From assembly GCA_903896545.1 (NCBI GenBank), contig CAITYF010000056.1, positions 1-64,000 on the forward strand: 64,000 bases of DNA, written 5' to 3'. Each line of letters begins with the position of its first letter. Position 1 is the first letter of the stretch. Made by a program: the position numbers and the translations under genes. The notes beneath the pieces were generated by a model, which was not told the origin of the DNA, did no database searches, and saw only the letters and a program-made list of their open reading frames with translations. The DNA comes from an uncultured Myxococcales bacterium (GTDB lineage: Bacteria; Myxococcota_A; UBA9042). Positions 63,673-64,000 of this stretch are shown in pieces.

Positions 63673-64000
63673 GTGACAACTGAGGCGGAACAAAAAACGA
63701 CGGTCGTGCTGTGGGGCGGCCTGGATCCCGGCGGTCAAGCGGGCTTGGCGGCTGATCTGCAGGCGGCGCAGGCGCTGGGCGCGGAGACGCGGATCGTCGT
63801 GACGGCGCTGACGGTGCAGACCAGCGCGACGTGGCTGGGCGGCTGGCCGGTGGCCAATGATCTGCGCAACCACGTGGTGAAGAACCTCGATATTCCCCAG
63901 AAAAACGTCGCGATCAAGTCGGGCATGCTGGCGACGCGGCATCACGCCAAGGCGCTGGCGCGGTTTGCAGAGGCACATCCGGAAGCGCCGCTGGTTGTTG
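63673..64000 (+). CDS. thiD: Hydroxymethylpyrimidine/phosphomethylpyrimidine kinase (ThiD-like), cut by the right edge
   Basis: aggaggca RBS then GTG; MTTEAEQKTTVVLWGGLDPGGQAGLAADLQAAQALGAETRIVVTALTVQ; open to 64000. Confidence 0.8.
   Translation, partial: MTTEAEQKTTVVLWGGLDPGGQAGLAADLQAAQALGAETRIVVTALTVQTSATWLGGWPVANDLRNHVVKNLDIPQKNVAIKSGMLATRHHAKALARFAEAHPEAPLVV

Noticed and set aside
1-64000. CRISPR arrays, rRNA, tRNA, prophage, IS transposases, toxin-antitoxin or defence genes
   Set aside because: None recognised when reading ORFs and intergenic regions; gene content is envelope, secretion and housekeeping.

Overview
High-GC chromosomal window with a Myxococcota/deltaproteobacterial flavour. 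No rRNA, tRNA, CRISPR, prophage or transposase was recognised. Main blocks: (1) 1-24.3 kb: five large 'choice-of-anchor D'/PKD-type lipoprotein paralogs flank a minus-strand cluster encoding a VWA-domain lipoprotein, two outer-membrane beta-barrels, three large periplasmic TPR proteins and two tiny secreted paralogs. This layout resembles the outer-envelope part of the Myxococcus Glt/CglB gliding machinery. (2) 24.6-31.5 kb: HU, asnS, PP2C phosphatase, asd, an apparent FnIII + sorting signal + beta-barrel fusion, and truA. (3) 32.8-48.7 kb: a co-oriented type II secretion operon gspC-D-E-F-G-H-I-J-K-L-M-N. (4) 49.5-63.6 kb: an HD hydrolase, a TMTC-like membrane protein, rodA, TauE/SafE, mrdA (PBP2), a plus-strand lipoprotein island, mreD and mreC, then a partial thiD-like gene at the right edge. 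Most notable observations: (a) two sigma54-like promoters 4 kb apart, in front of the FnIII/barrel gene and the T2SS operon, share the same upstream layout: a perfect TGCCA-N3-TGGCA palindrome centred exactly 125 bp upstream of the -12 GC, plus a second related site 41 bp closer. (b) A PBP2 whose predicted periplasmic pedestal carries a Cys-rich insert with zinc-ribbon-like repeats. (c) The Glt/CglB-like cluster. (d) A MYXO-CTERM-like signal buried inside a single ORF and followed by a beta-barrel. All family assignments come from reading the translations; no database search was run.
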